From CAVRZR01 sp964354215 (GTDB lineage Bacteria; Actinomycetota; Coriobacteriia; Anaerosomatales; CAVRZR01), in contig CAYGYT010000001.1 in assembly GCA_964354215.1 (NCBI GenBank), forward strand, positions 124,001 to 188,000: a stretch of 64,000 nucleotides of DNA, in the 5' to 3' direction. The notes below the pieces were generated by a model that saw only the letters and a list, made by a program, of their open reading frames with translations, had not been told where the DNA came from and ran no database searches. Numbering within the stretch: position 1 is the stretch's first letter; each line of letters starts with the position of its first letter. Below are positions 50,933 through 60,531 of this stretch, one piece after another. Made by a program: the position numbers and the translations under genes.

Positions 50933-53900
50933 CTATCTGCCAACGATCACCGGAAGAGTGACTCCGCTCCCCGCCGGAGGAGTGAGGGGGAGCGTGTCCG
51001 CGTAGACGAGGCGCGCTGCCTGCGGGACCATGGCAACAACGCCCGGAGCGGTGTCGGCGGTATGGAACCACTCGTATTCCCTGATGACGAGCCGGTAGGT
51101 CTCTCCCCCGGCCGTGCTTGGGAACGCGAGTGACTTCTCCCAGGTCGTGTACGTGGCCCCGGCGATGATGAGGATCAGCGGAACGGCCTTCCTGGAGAGC
51201 TCTGTCTCCGTGCCTACGGGCAGCCAGCCGGTTGGGTGGTTCTCGTCTGCCGTCTGAGTCGTGAGCAGCTTCTCGAACTGGGCGGTGACCGTCGCCTTCT
51301 TGCCTGCGTGGTGCTTGCTCACGTGCGACTCGCTGTAGCTCTGGCCAGAGACGGTCAGCCTCACCTGCCAGCCGAACGGCGACGTCGCCCACTGGATCGA
51401 GGCCGAGCGCTCCGCCGCCAGCTGGGCGAAGTCGCCTATGACGACCGGCGACAGCTCGAGGCCGGACAGCGAGTACTTCTGGTAGCGGGCGAGCGCCAGC
51501 TTCACGAACGGATAGTAGGTGCCCCCCGCGTCGACCTGGATGTCCGCGAACCACATGTCGCGGTCGGCGTCGAAATCTACGTTGTAGGTCGCAAGCGAGA
51601 CAGTCGAGCCATCCTCCGTGAGCGTGAGGCCGCCAACCGAACCGGCCTTCTGCTTGAACGAGACGACGTTGGCGTTCGTGAACGGCAGGGTGCCGCTTGA
51701 CTTCCAGATGGGGTCCTCACCCCACTGCGTGTGCCAGCGGGTGGGCGTGCCGCGACCCGGCGTGCACACGATGGCGAGCTGCTCGTTGTCGCCCGACGAG
51801 AACCACGGACGCTCGAGGTAGACTCTGAGACCGCCTCCGGAGCGCTTGCTCGACGTTGCGTTCTTGGTCCACCCGTAGGTCGGGATGATGTAGCCGATGC
51901 TCGGCGCCGCTGGTTTGGCAGAGCTCGGAACGTGGATGGCCATCTTCGGCGATGTCCGCGTGAAGACGGCATTGGGGTCATCGGCGAAGAACTCCGGGAA
52001 GCGTGACGTCGCTGTCGCCGCGTAGTTGATGAGGCGGTGTTTCGTGTCGCCGAAGAAGTGCCTCTGTGCGTTGGCCTTCGGATCGTCGGCGAGGGCCTTG
52101 ATGGGAGCGTACGTGGGCTTCGCGAGCTTCAGCCCCAGGTCGAGCACGGTCGTGTCGGCGGGACCCACGGTGACGTTGAAGACCTTCTCCCTGCGGGCCA
52201 CCGAGGTGTCCTCGCCGTTGGGATCCTTCCATTTGGGCGCGCCGGCGGACGAGTCGTCGACGTTCTCGTGCCAGTCCGCCTCGACGTCGAGCTTCGCCGT
52301 GCTCTTCCCGTGGATGGGCATCCAGTCGACGAGAACGCCGAAGGGCTCACCTTTCTTCCGAGTCACGCGTGCGTAGCTCGTGAAGTTGGGAGCGATCATC
52401 GGCTGCTGGACCGCATGGACCAACGTGAGTCTGTCGTTGGGGGTGATCGTCCAGTTCCTGCCGAGGATGCTCACGCCCACAAGCGCCTTGAGGTCCGCGG
52501 TCATGGTCGACTTGATCAGCGTTGGCAGTGGAGCCGCCGTGGGGAGCGCCATCTGCTTCAGGCCGACGAGGCGCGCAACGGTGGTCTTGCGGACAAAGGG
52601 GCGGGTGCCCCACTCGTAGACCTCCATGAGGTTGAGGTCGGCGGGGTTGGTGAACGAGCTGAGCTCGACGGCCACCTTCTCGGCCTTCGGCAATTCCACG
52701 GTGAGCGTGCGAGCGGTCGAGTTCCACTTGGGCGCTGCTGGTGTGGCATGGGCGGCCAGTCGTGAGTCGGTCCCCTCGATGCCGTTGATGATGAGCTTGA
52801 AGGAGCGCTTGTTGTACCACTTCTGCCCGGCCTGATCGAAGTCGACCATGACCGTCTTGACGGTCTCGGTCTTGCCGACGCCGATCGGGATCTTCACGAC
52901 CCCGACCTTCGCGACGCTGCCGAGCGTCGGGCTCACGGCTGCCGCCGTCATGCGGACACCCGAGGCAGTCGCCGGCGTGCCCGGCAGCCCCGTGAGCGTG
53001 GCGCCACGCGAAAGCATGTCCGGGAGGTAGGGAAGCGTACCGTCGGGCTTCTCGACCTTGTCCGTCGGAGCCTGCTGCGTGTACTCCTTCGGCACGTAGG
53101 GCTGCTTTGTTCGGAGCTGGCCTGGAAGAAGCGGGGTCAAGGGCGACGGATACGCGACCGGCGGGATGCTCGGCCCGATCGCCAGCGCCTTGCCGGAGGC
53201 CTTCACCGCACCCTCCGATGCCGTCTCAGCATCAAACTCGAAGGTGTCGCGCACCGCGAGCATCGAGTGCAGCGTGGGGTCGACCGGCTTGCCGGGCTTG
53301 AGTGCGTCGTCGAGGCCGCCCAGCTCCTCGGCCATTTCGACCGAGGACTTGGGGGGGGTGATATGGCGTGACGTCGGCGGGATGCTCGCAGGCGGCGTGT
53401 TGTAGTTGCTGCGCACGACGAGGATCGCCGGCGACTCGCCGGGCTTCATGCGCTCGGCGATCACGACCACGGGGGCCTTCACGGGGTCTGTCCGACGGTT
53501 CACGACCTTGTCGCTGACGGTCGGGTTCGCGTCTCCGGTCCCGCCCGGGTCAGCCGAGGGCGCGCCCGGGGCGAAGTCTACGCTGTTGCCGGCGAGATCG
53601 ACGCTGCGCGCGCGGAACCGGTAGGTGGTGCCGAACCGCTTCCTCGGCAGGGTCCCGGCCGGGACAACGAAGTCCGTCACGAGCGGAAAGTCGGGATCGA
53701 CCCAGCGGCCGATCGGGTGCGTCTTCTGGTCCGGACCGACGGACTCGCGGATCATGGACGAACTGCCGTCGGCGTGCACCGCGAGAGCCGCTCCCGGGCG
53801 TGGCACGGCCAGACTCCAGCCCGTCCAGTCGAACATATGCTCGTGGACCCAGATCTCGTCCGGGATCTCATTCTCGTTGGTCTTGTTGGGATCCGACACG

Positions 53901-55426
53901 GCGGCGGTCTGGATCCAGCCCTCGTCTCCGAGCGTGGCCGCGCCGTCTTCGGCGAGCGTGGCCACGCCGCTCTTGAACCGGATGGTGGTGTCCCCGATCC
54001 CGTACTCACCGACGCGGGCGCAGAGCTTGTGCCACTTCTTCGTGACGCTGTCCCACACGTCGATGCGGTAGCCGCGGCTGACATCCTCGGCGTAGTTCAG
54101 GATGAGCTTCTCCTTGTTCGCCTCGAGCAGAGCGTCCTTGCTCGCGAGAGTCTCAACCATCGACTTGAGCTTCGAGCCGGCGCTGTTGACCGAGAGGCTC
54201 AGTGTCGAGGGCCCGAGACCCGGCAGGCCCATCGGTTCGTACGTTGTCGAGGGCGAGACGGTTCCCGGGATAGGCCTCGCCACATCGACGCCGACGCCCG
54301 ACGTTGCGGCTGCCTTCACAGAGGCCGCCGAGGCGGCCTTGGCCTTCGCCACCGTTTTGATTTGCTTTGCCGCCGACACGGCTGTCGCCTTGAGTGCCAG
54401 GCCGGCGAAGTCCACGTCGACCGTTGCGATGGTCACCGGGTTCTTCGACGGCGTGGCCGGTGTGCGCATCACCATGTAGCCGCCCTTGAGCTCGCTCGAC
54501 CTGGCGCGGGTCGCGAAACCCTTCGCCGAGACGATGCCCGATCGCGTGAGCGCACCAGGTGTGAGGTCGTAGGCGGTCCAGGGCGACGCGCTGCCGGTCG
54601 GTGGCGTGGTCGGGACGACGCGCAAGCGCTTCGCGAGCCTGAGCCTGTTGTCGTAGGGGATCTCGAGGTTGATCACAATCCCGAGGCCGAGCAGCATTCC
54701 CGGGAACTCGCCCAGCGAAGAGAGCGCGGTGTGGAAGTCCATCTTTGGGCGTTTCGGAACTGCCTTTGCGATCTCCGCTTGTGCCGAGACGACCCCGTCC
54801 TTCGGCGTGCTGTCGAAGCCTCTGTGGAACTCCTCGAACTCCTTGAACGCTGGGTCGCTATCGGACGCCATGGAGATCACGCGAATGGACGGCGGCCGCT
54901 GGATCGCCGGTATCAGCCGCATCAACGGAGACGACTTGAGTCCCGCAGGAGTGACCATGAGGTTGACGGCCGGTAGCTTGGAGACGAGAAGAGGATTGGC
55001 ACCCACCGCGACGTATTGGTCCTGGACCTGCTTGATCACGGAGGGGACGCTGAAGGAGTTCACCTTCAGGGCCGGGATCTTGGGCACCTTGGACGGAACC
55101 AGGGTGTCCGGCTTGAACATGAGGTCCCAGAGCCCTGGCGAGGCTTGGGAGACAGGGGTGTACGTCCCGACGACGGCGGGGCTGTCGGCAAGGTCGGGTG
55201 AGAGGTTGTTCATCACTTCGACTTGGAACGACATCCCGTTCACCATCGACGCCCAGTTCACGCCGGCACCGTTCGAGAAGTCGGGGAAGTGGTCGAGCCG
55301 CCCGGGTGAGACGTCGTCTTCGAGTCTCGGCGACACGAACACCGAGAGCCTCAGCTTCTTGCCGCCCGACCCGGGAACGAGTCCGTTGGGCAGGGCCGTC
55401 CACATGACGCGCTGCTTCTTGGCCAT
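50933..55426 (-). CDS. Giant protein of unknown function (about 1,497 residues)
   Basis: Start ATG at 55426 (GGGAG in the end of the upstream gene), so the product has 1,497 residues. No signal peptide or membrane segment. It opens with KKLRLSVFVSPRLEDD. An Ala/Lys-rich segment lies near 370-410. A later block, TTYRFRARSVDLAGNSVDFAPG (about 640-660), has the look of a fibronectin-III/Ig-like strand pair. The C-terminal third is rich in Ser/Thr/Val beta strands and ends in strands similar to carbohydrate-binding or structural proteins. I do not recognise the family. It begins 5 nt after the second giant gene's stop, so the two form one unit. Confidence 0.72.
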   Translation of the reverse strand: MAKKQRVMWTALPNGLVPGSGGKKLRLSVFVSPRLEDDVSPGRLDHFPDFSNGAGVNWASMVNGMSFQVEVMNNLSPDLADSPAVVGTYTPVSQASPGLWDLMFKPDTLVPSKVPKIPALKVNSFSVPSVIKQVQDQYVAVGANPLLVSKLPAVNLMVTPAGLKSSPLMRLIPAIQRPPSIRVISMASDSDPAFKEFEEFHRGFDSTPKDGVVSAQAEIAKAVPKRPKMDFHTALSSLGEFPGMLLGLGIVINLEIPYDNRLRLAKRLRVVPTTPPTGSASPWTAYDLTPGALTRSGIVSAKGFATRARSSELKGGYMVMRTPATPSKNPVTIATVDVDFAGLALKATAVSAAKQIKTVAKAKAASAASVKAAATSGVGVDVARPIPGTVSPSTTYEPMGLPGLGPSTLSLSVNSAGSKLKSMVETLASKDALLEANKEKLILNYAEDVSRGYRIDVWDSVTKKWHKLCARVGEYGIGDTTIRFKSGVATLAEDGAATLGDEGWIQTAAVSDPNKTNENEIPDEIWVHEHMFDWTGWSLAVPRPGAALAVHADGSSSMIRESVGPDQKTHPIGRWVDPDFPLVTDFVVPAGTLPRKRFGTTYRFRARSVDLAGNSVDFAPGAPSADPGGTGDANPTVSDKVVNRRTDPVKAPVVVIAERMKPGESPAILVVRSNYNTPPASIPPTSRHITPPKSSVEMAEELGGLDDALKPGKPVDPTLHSMLAVRDTFEFDAETASEGAVKASGKALAIGPSIPPVAYPSPLTPLLPGQLRTKQPYVPKEYTQQAPTDKVEKPDGTLPYLPDMLSRGATLTGLPGTPATASGVRMTAAAVSPTLGSVAKVGVVKIPIGVGKTETVKTVMVDFDQAGQKWYNKRSFKLIINGIEGTDSRLAAHATPAAPKWNSTARTLTVELPKAEKVAVELSSFTNPADLNLMEVYEWGTRPFVRKTTVARLVGLKQMALPTAAPLPTLIKSTMTADLKALVGVSILGRNWTITPNDRLTLVHAVQQPMIAPNFTSYARVTRKKGEPFGVLVDWMPIHGKSTAKLDVEADWHENVDDSSAGAPKWKDPNGEDTSVARREKVFNVTVGPADTTVLDLGLKLAKPTYAPIKALADDPKANAQRHFFGDTKHRLINYAATATSRFPEFFADDPNAVFTRTSPKMAIHVPSSAKPAAPSIGYIIPTYGWTKNATSSKRSGGGLRVYLERPWFSSGDNEQLAIVCTPGRGTPTRWHTQWGEDPIWKSSGTLPFTNANVVSFKQKAGSVGGLTLTEDGSTVSLATYNVDFDADRDMWFADIQVDAGGTYYPFVKLALARYQKYSLSGLELSPVVIGDFAQLAAERSASIQWATSPFGWQVRLTVSGQSYSESHVSKHHAGKKATVTAQFEKLLTTQTADENHPTGWLPVGTETELSRKAVPLILIIAGATYTTWEKSLAFPSTAGGETYRLVIREYEWFHTADTAPGVVAMVPQAARLVYADTLPLTPPAGSGVTLPVIVGR

Positions 55427-55431
55427 CTGAC

Positions 55432-58400
55432 TCACGCTCCCAGGGTCGCCGGTGCGAACGCCTTGCAGTAGGCGATCCATTCGGACTCGTCGTAGGTGTC
55501 TCCAAACCGCGGATCCTTGCCCGCGATCTCCTGCGAGCAGGTGGCGTTCACGCTGAACGAGAAGAAGAGGATCTCGATCTCGATGGTCAGCGTCGCCGTA
55601 CCGGTGAGCTTGTCACCCTTGTCGCTGCCCTTGGTGAACTGCTCATAGGTGAGCACGAGTTCGAAGGTGAGCGAAACCTTGATGATCCCGAGGATGTCGA
55701 GTCGACCGGAGAGGCGGATGTAGGCCTCGAACTTGAGGGTTTCCGTCGACCCATCGTCGGTGATGGTGAAGGTAAAGCCACCCTTGATCTCGACCGAACC
55801 GCTCGCCACGCCGATGTCGATCGATGCCGAGGCGCCGAACCAGAAGCCGATCTCCAGCATGCGTAGAAACGGGTCGCCGGTGGCGAGCTTGAGCAGGACG
55901 TATCCGCCGCCGCCCCAGCCGCAGACCGAGATCGTCATCTGCGATTCCTTGGTGCAGAAGTTGAAGTCGACGAGAATGGGGCTGCCGTCCCAAAGCAGGC
56001 TTATTTTCGCGCCGAGCGTCATGTTGGAAAGCGACATGGCGCCTACGGAGATGTTCGGGATCGCGAGCGAGATGCTGATGAAGAGGCCCGCGGTATCGAA
56101 CTCCACGAGGAACGGCCCGATGTTGAACGAGCCGAGCGCCATCTCCTCGGTCTTGGAGCCCTTCGCGAGCGCTTGCGCGCCCTGCCCGCCTCCGCCGAAC
56201 ACGCCGAGGAACTGGCGGAGTTCGTTCAGGAACTCGAGCGGCCCGGCGAACAGTACGTCCTCGAGACCGGGGTTGATCTTGGGCGACTCGCCGTTGATCG
56301 AGCTCATCGTGAACGTGCCGAAGACGAGGTTCATGAACAGCGCGTCGTCCCCGATCAGGTTGATGTAGAAGTCGGAGAGCGATCCCTCGATGATCGAGGT
56401 CGGGGCGGCCTCGAGGTTCGAGAGGCTCTTCGTCATCTCGGCCTTGAGGTGGACCTTCGTGCTCGATGTCGGCTCGAAGATCAAGGCCTTCTTGATCTTC
56501 TGCGTCGATGTGTTGTCGACGTTCCAGTCGAACGCGACTATCAGCTTCTTGTCACCCTCGGGTCCCTCGATGCGCTTGGTGAAGCCGGGGATGTCGTCGA
56601 GGCCGAGCACGCTCGTGAGCAGGTCGATGAGCTTGACGCCGCCGATGAGCTTGGCCTCCAGAAGCGAGCCGAAGAAGTCGCCGGGGTTGAAGTCGGTCCC
56701 GTCGCCGAACCCGTCGGCGAAGGCGTCGACGGCGCCTCCGAAGGGTCCCGCGTACGCCGAGAGTCCCTTGAGCACCTGGCTCGGAGTGGCCAGGCCACCC
56801 GCTTGCGAGCCGGGGAACTGCAGCGGGAGGCCGTCGTTGTCCATGCTCACGATGATGCCCGGCGTGAACGGGATCAGCGACGTCAACTTCGGGTTCACGT
56901 TCGCGAAGGCCATTCCCTTGGCGTTCGGCCCGGAATAGCCGTTGTTCAGGTACACGTCGGCCAGGTTGATGGGGGTGGAAGCCACCTGGTTGGTGATCTG
57001 CTCGGCGATGTCGAGGCGGACGCCCGAGAGGTGGAGCCTCGGGTGGAACAGCCGCTCGCCGCCACCCACCTGGGTGGGACGCAGCGTTTCGGCGGAGAAC
57101 TTCATCCACTGCGTGGGCAGTTGTCGCGTGTCCTTCGGCACCCCGGAGGGCAGTGGTTCCGCGTACGTGATCACCTGCCCCCGCATGTCGATGCTCTTGC
57201 CCTGGTACGCGACCGCGACCGGGCCCAGGTTCGTGGAATCGGGTGTCGAGCTGAGCTTCCTGACGGCGATGTTCTCGTCCACGAAGATCATCGGCGCTTC
57301 GAACTTGATGAGCGTGCCGTCCCAGTCGGTCGCCTCGATCTGGAACATGATGTCCTTGGTTGTGTTGACGGCGTCCCGGACCCAGTAGGAGTACATGCCT
57401 GCGACGCCGTCACTCAGCTGTGCGGCCGTGGTGCTGATGGGCGGCGTGATCAGCGTCTTGAACTCGACCTTCTTGAACGGCATCTGGCGCGCGCGATACG
57501 CCTTGCCGGGGTAGTCCGCGAAGTCGTATGTCCGCACCGGCTCGCGGATGACGATGAAGTTGCGTTGTAGCAGGTATGCAACTGGTCTTGAGGATCCTGG
57601 CTCGGTTCTGAACTTGCGCTCAGTGACCTGCACCTCGACCGCCTTGTGGCCGAAGGGGAAGATCCTGCCGGCGAACACGAGCTTGACGTAGTGGTCGCGA
57701 CCCTGCGTCATGCGGTGTTCCCAGGTGAGGAGCGCTGCGATGATGTTCAGGCTCTCCGGGGGATTCGTGTACTCGTCGGTCGCCCAGTTGCCGAGCACGT
57801 TCATCCACGCGCCCTGGGACGTGAGCATGAGCTGCCTCACGTCGACGGCCGGCTTGCGGTAGCGCCCCGTGAGGTCGGCGACAGTCCATCGGTTGCGCAC
57901 GCCGAGAGGGTCTTGCGCTACCTCGGCCGATCGCGTGAAGCTGTTCCGTCGCCTGAGCTCCGATGGGACGCTGGGGATGATTGAGGTCAACGGGTTGTCC
58001 TTGCGCTGCTGGTAGTAGCGCGCCCACACGGCTCGCACCTTGGGGGACGTCAGGCCGAACCTGACCGCATCGGTGATGGGCGGGCGCGTCCCGATGATTG
58101 CGCCACCGATGGCGGGGCCTATCGCCGCGCTCCTGGTGGCGCTCCCCCTGTCTGAGGCCTCCTCGCCGAGCGCGATGAAGATTGGGCGGTAGTCGCCCAC
58201 GTACTTCGTGTGCCAGAGTTCGTACACGTTGTTCTGGCCCACGGCATCCGCTTTGTGGGTCCAGCGCGCGTACTGCGTGGGCGAGAGATAGAGGCCCCAG
58301 GGCGCCTCGATCGATGTCTCGAAGTCCGTCGGCTCCACGAGCGTCTGCGGTACGGTTGCGCTCGCCCTCGCGGCGTCGGGAACCGCCATGTCGTAGGCGT

Positions 58401-60084
58401 CCCAGTTGAGCAGGCCCGCGAGCGTGTAGGGAATGCCTGCGTCCGCCTGGGAAGCGCTCAGAGCGAACGCGAGGCGGGACTCGCCGGCTATCGTCGACCA
58501 GATCGGCAGCTTCGCCGTACCTTCGTCGCTACCCGAGGGGAGTGCTGCGAACTCGTTGTAGGCGCTCTCCAAGATGTGCTGCGGCGGGAACACGACGACC
58601 AACTTGGCTGTGTTGAGCGTCCTGCTGCGTCGCACAAGCTTGGGTGTCCCCGAAGTAACGAGCGACAGGTTGCTGAACTCGAAGCGGAGCCGGAGCATGT
58701 CCTCCGGTCTTGTGACGGTGACCGCCGAGGCATTCGGTAGCACGATGACACCGGGGTCGATGATGTCGATGATGCCCGGATCGATTGCGGCTGCCTGAGC
58801 CCTCATCGACCTCGCAGGCGGCTTCTGAGTGCCGAGGTTGAGCGCGACCGTGCTGCCTTCCGGATAGCGGATGGGCTCGACGATCGCGTCGCCCATCGGG
58901 ACTGAGACGGCTGCTACCGCGGGTCGGCAGACGACGCGGTCCGCGACGCGGCCCGTGCCGGTCATCTCGAATGGTGTCGAACCGGGTCCGGAGCCGACCA
59001 GCAGTGCGTACCCCTTTCCGTGCAGCCACGAGCTCTGCTCGGGGAAGTCAGCGGCAAGTGCGAACGACTCGCCGTCGGCGTCGAATGCGCGCGCGTAGCG
59101 CAGGGCGGCGAGCGGGACCTCCACGGCCCTCCCGCGGGAGTTGCGAAGGGCCTTGGAGGCGAACAACGCCTTCGCGTCGGGGCCCGTAGAAGTTGCCACT
59201 ACCGCGCGGTAGGGGTAGCCGTCGGCGGTCTCGGCCGCCTCGAGCGTGATGGTGTCGAACGCATCCTTCGCGAGCGCGACGCCTCCGGCACCGTTGCCGG
59301 AGGGCGCGGCGAGCGTCCACTCGCGCGTGCCACGCTCTATGGTGACGAGCGTGCGACGCTTGATTCGCCGAGTGAACAGCGAGGGCACATTCTCGGACGG
59401 CAGCGCGATCGTGACGGTGTCGCCAACGATACCCGAGCCGAGCCCGGTCACACGGGCGATGCTCGAGCCCTCGATCTTGAGCGTCCAGTCCGGGCCGAAC
59501 GTGGCGGTGCCGCTTCCGGAGAGCTTGATCGCCGAGAGTCCCTTGAGCGGACACGTCTCGCCCGAGAAGCGCACCGCCGAGGAGGCGATGGCCTCGCCGG
59601 CGAGCCACTTGGCGAGCGGAACCTCTGCGTCGAACCCGCCGAGCCTCGAGCGGATCCGCAGACGCATCCCGGCGCCTGCGCCGACAGTCTCGAACGACAG
59701 GTCCGCGGGAAGCTCGGTGCCGGGGAAGCGTGCGCCGGAGAGGGCGACCACGGTGCCAGTCGCGCTCTTGGTCACGGCGAGCTTCGGCGCACCTGCAAAG
59801 CGCGCGGTGTCGAGAACGAGCGCGTTGCTCCCGGCAGCGAAGCGTGCGCGCTTCGAGCTCGCAGTGACGCTCACCGGTCCCAACGCTGCGAACGCCGGCA
59901 CGGCTCCCGTGGCGTTCGCGACTGTCGCCGCCGCGACGCCGGCGATCGCCACCGCCTCACGGCGCGTGACCTTGAGCGCGTCGGGGCCGAGCGCTACCAG
60001 CGAGTCGACCGTCTCGGCGGGGGGCGCCTTCATCGGCAGCCTTGTCTCGCGGAGCGCGGCGATGTTGAGGCGGACGCGGCTCAT
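55432..60084 (-). CDS. Giant Tat-signal-like protein of unknown function (about 1,550 residues)
   Basis: ATG at 60084 after GAGGGG; 1,550 residues. Residues about 40-70 (VTRREAVAIAGVAAATVANATGAVPAFA) resemble a twin-arginine signal preceded by 39 extra residues. A beta-rich, Ala/Gly/Ser-rich N-terminal half follows. The middle holds conserved-looking phrases (EAPWGLYLSPTQYARWTHKAD, NNVYELWHTKYVGDYRPIF). The last 400 residues alternate hydrophobic strands (GSVEIKGGFTFTITDDG, LTIEIEILFFSFSVNATCSQEIAG) and end with DESEWIAYCKAFAPA. The structure suggests a secreted, mostly beta protein. No family is assigned. The frame remains open to 60252, but that part is unconserved leader. Confidence 0.7.
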   Translation of the reverse strand: MSRVRLNIAALRETRLPMKAPPAETVDSLVALGPDALKVTRREAVAIAGVAAATVANATGAVPAFAALGPVSVTASSKRARFAAGSNALVLDTARFAGAPKLAVTKSATGTVVALSGARFPGTELPADLSFETVGAGAGMRLRIRSRLGGFDAEVPLAKWLAGEAIASSAVRFSGETCPLKGLSAIKLSGSGTATFGPDWTLKIEGSSIARVTGLGSGIVGDTVTIALPSENVPSLFTRRIKRRTLVTIERGTREWTLAAPSGNGAGGVALAKDAFDTITLEAAETADGYPYRAVVATSTGPDAKALFASKALRNSRGRAVEVPLAALRYARAFDADGESFALAADFPEQSSWLHGKGYALLVGSGPGSTPFEMTGTGRVADRVVCRPAVAAVSVPMGDAIVEPIRYPEGSTVALNLGTQKPPARSMRAQAAAIDPGIIDIIDPGVIVLPNASAVTVTRPEDMLRLRFEFSNLSLVTSGTPKLVRRSRTLNTAKLVVVFPPQHILESAYNEFAALPSGSDEGTAKLPIWSTIAGESRLAFALSASQADAGIPYTLAGLLNWDAYDMAVPDAARASATVPQTLVEPTDFETSIEAPWGLYLSPTQYARWTHKADAVGQNNVYELWHTKYVGDYRPIFIALGEEASDRGSATRSAAIGPAIGGAIIGTRPPITDAVRFGLTSPKVRAVWARYYQQRKDNPLTSIIPSVPSELRRRNSFTRSAEVAQDPLGVRNRWTVADLTGRYRKPAVDVRQLMLTSQGAWMNVLGNWATDEYTNPPESLNIIAALLTWEHRMTQGRDHYVKLVFAGRIFPFGHKAVEVQVTERKFRTEPGSSRPVAYLLQRNFIVIREPVRTYDFADYPGKAYRARQMPFKKVEFKTLITPPISTTAAQLSDGVAGMYSYWVRDAVNTTKDIMFQIEATDWDGTLIKFEAPMIFVDENIAVRKLSSTPDSTNLGPVAVAYQGKSIDMRGQVITYAEPLPSGVPKDTRQLPTQWMKFSAETLRPTQVGGGERLFHPRLHLSGVRLDIAEQITNQVASTPINLADVYLNNGYSGPNAKGMAFANVNPKLTSLIPFTPGIIVSMDNDGLPLQFPGSQAGGLATPSQVLKGLSAYAGPFGGAVDAFADGFGDGTDFNPGDFFGSLLEAKLIGGVKLIDLLTSVLGLDDIPGFTKRIEGPEGDKKLIVAFDWNVDNTSTQKIKKALIFEPTSSTKVHLKAEMTKSLSNLEAAPTSIIEGSLSDFYINLIGDDALFMNLVFGTFTMSSINGESPKINPGLEDVLFAGPLEFLNELRQFLGVFGGGGQGAQALAKGSKTEEMALGSFNIGPFLVEFDTAGLFISISLAIPNISVGAMSLSNMTLGAKISLLWDGSPILVDFNFCTKESQMTISVCGWGGGGYVLLKLATGDPFLRMLEIGFWFGASASIDIGVASGSVEIKGGFTFTITDDGSTETLKFEAYIRLSGRLDILGIIKVSLTFELVLTYEQFTKGSDKGDKLTGTATLTIEIEILFFSFSVNATCSQEIAGKDPRFGDTYDESEWIAYCKAFAPATLGA

Positions 60085-60531
60085 CTCGATACCCCTCTTC
60101 CGGCCGAAGGAGCGGGATGCGACGGTGGCACCGCCGAGCAAGCGGGGAAGAACGAAGCGCCGACGCGGTTGGGTGCGTCGGCGCTGTGGGTAGTCTGTGA
60201 AGCCGGATTCGATGAGGGGCTGCTCGGCCCCGGCGGAGCGCTCGACGCGCAACGAGGCTCGGACGAGGCTCGAGTCTCGAGCGCGTCAGGGAAACGGTGT
60301 ATCGACCGGCCAGCGCTCAGCGGGTACCCCTGTTTCCACAAACCTCGGGTGGCTCGCGACGATTCGCGACGCGAATAGCGAACCCAAGAAAGAGTATGCC
60401 CCTTGGGAGCTCTGGCGAGTTACTCTCGTGCGACCAGCGGTCACTGACGTGTGACCGACGGCACACTCACGCGGCGCGTATGCCGAGCGCGTACGCCGAG
60501 CCCATCCCGACGAAGCACCCGGGCGGCAGCG
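60085..60531 (-). other. Leader region of the giant gene pair, no gene seen
   Basis: 447 bp between the PASTA-kinase stop (60532) and the giant-gene start. No supported gene. It contains the strong hairpin at 60157-60184 and several weaker inverted repeats around 60240-60340. I found no match to a known riboswitch class. Confidence 0.45.
60157..60184 (-). terminator. Terminator-like hairpin ahead of the giant gene pair
   Basis: Perfect ten-base-pair stem (GCGCCGACGC with GCGTCGGCGC, eight-base loop), followed on the minus strand by TTCGTTCTT. It can end the kinase transcript, or serve as an attenuator in the leader of the giant genes, since it ends 73 bp before their start codon. Confidence 0.6.

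Noticed and set aside
50933..60084. Giant genes as polyketide or non-ribosomal peptide synthetases
   Set aside because: No carrier, condensation, ketosynthase or adenylation motifs; the sequences are beta-rich and non-modular.
60085..60531. Known riboswitch (c-di-GMP or c-di-AMP) in the giant-gene leader
   Set aside because: Some GGGG-containing stretches look suggestive, but conserved core sequences are absent. Only the terminal hairpin is supported.
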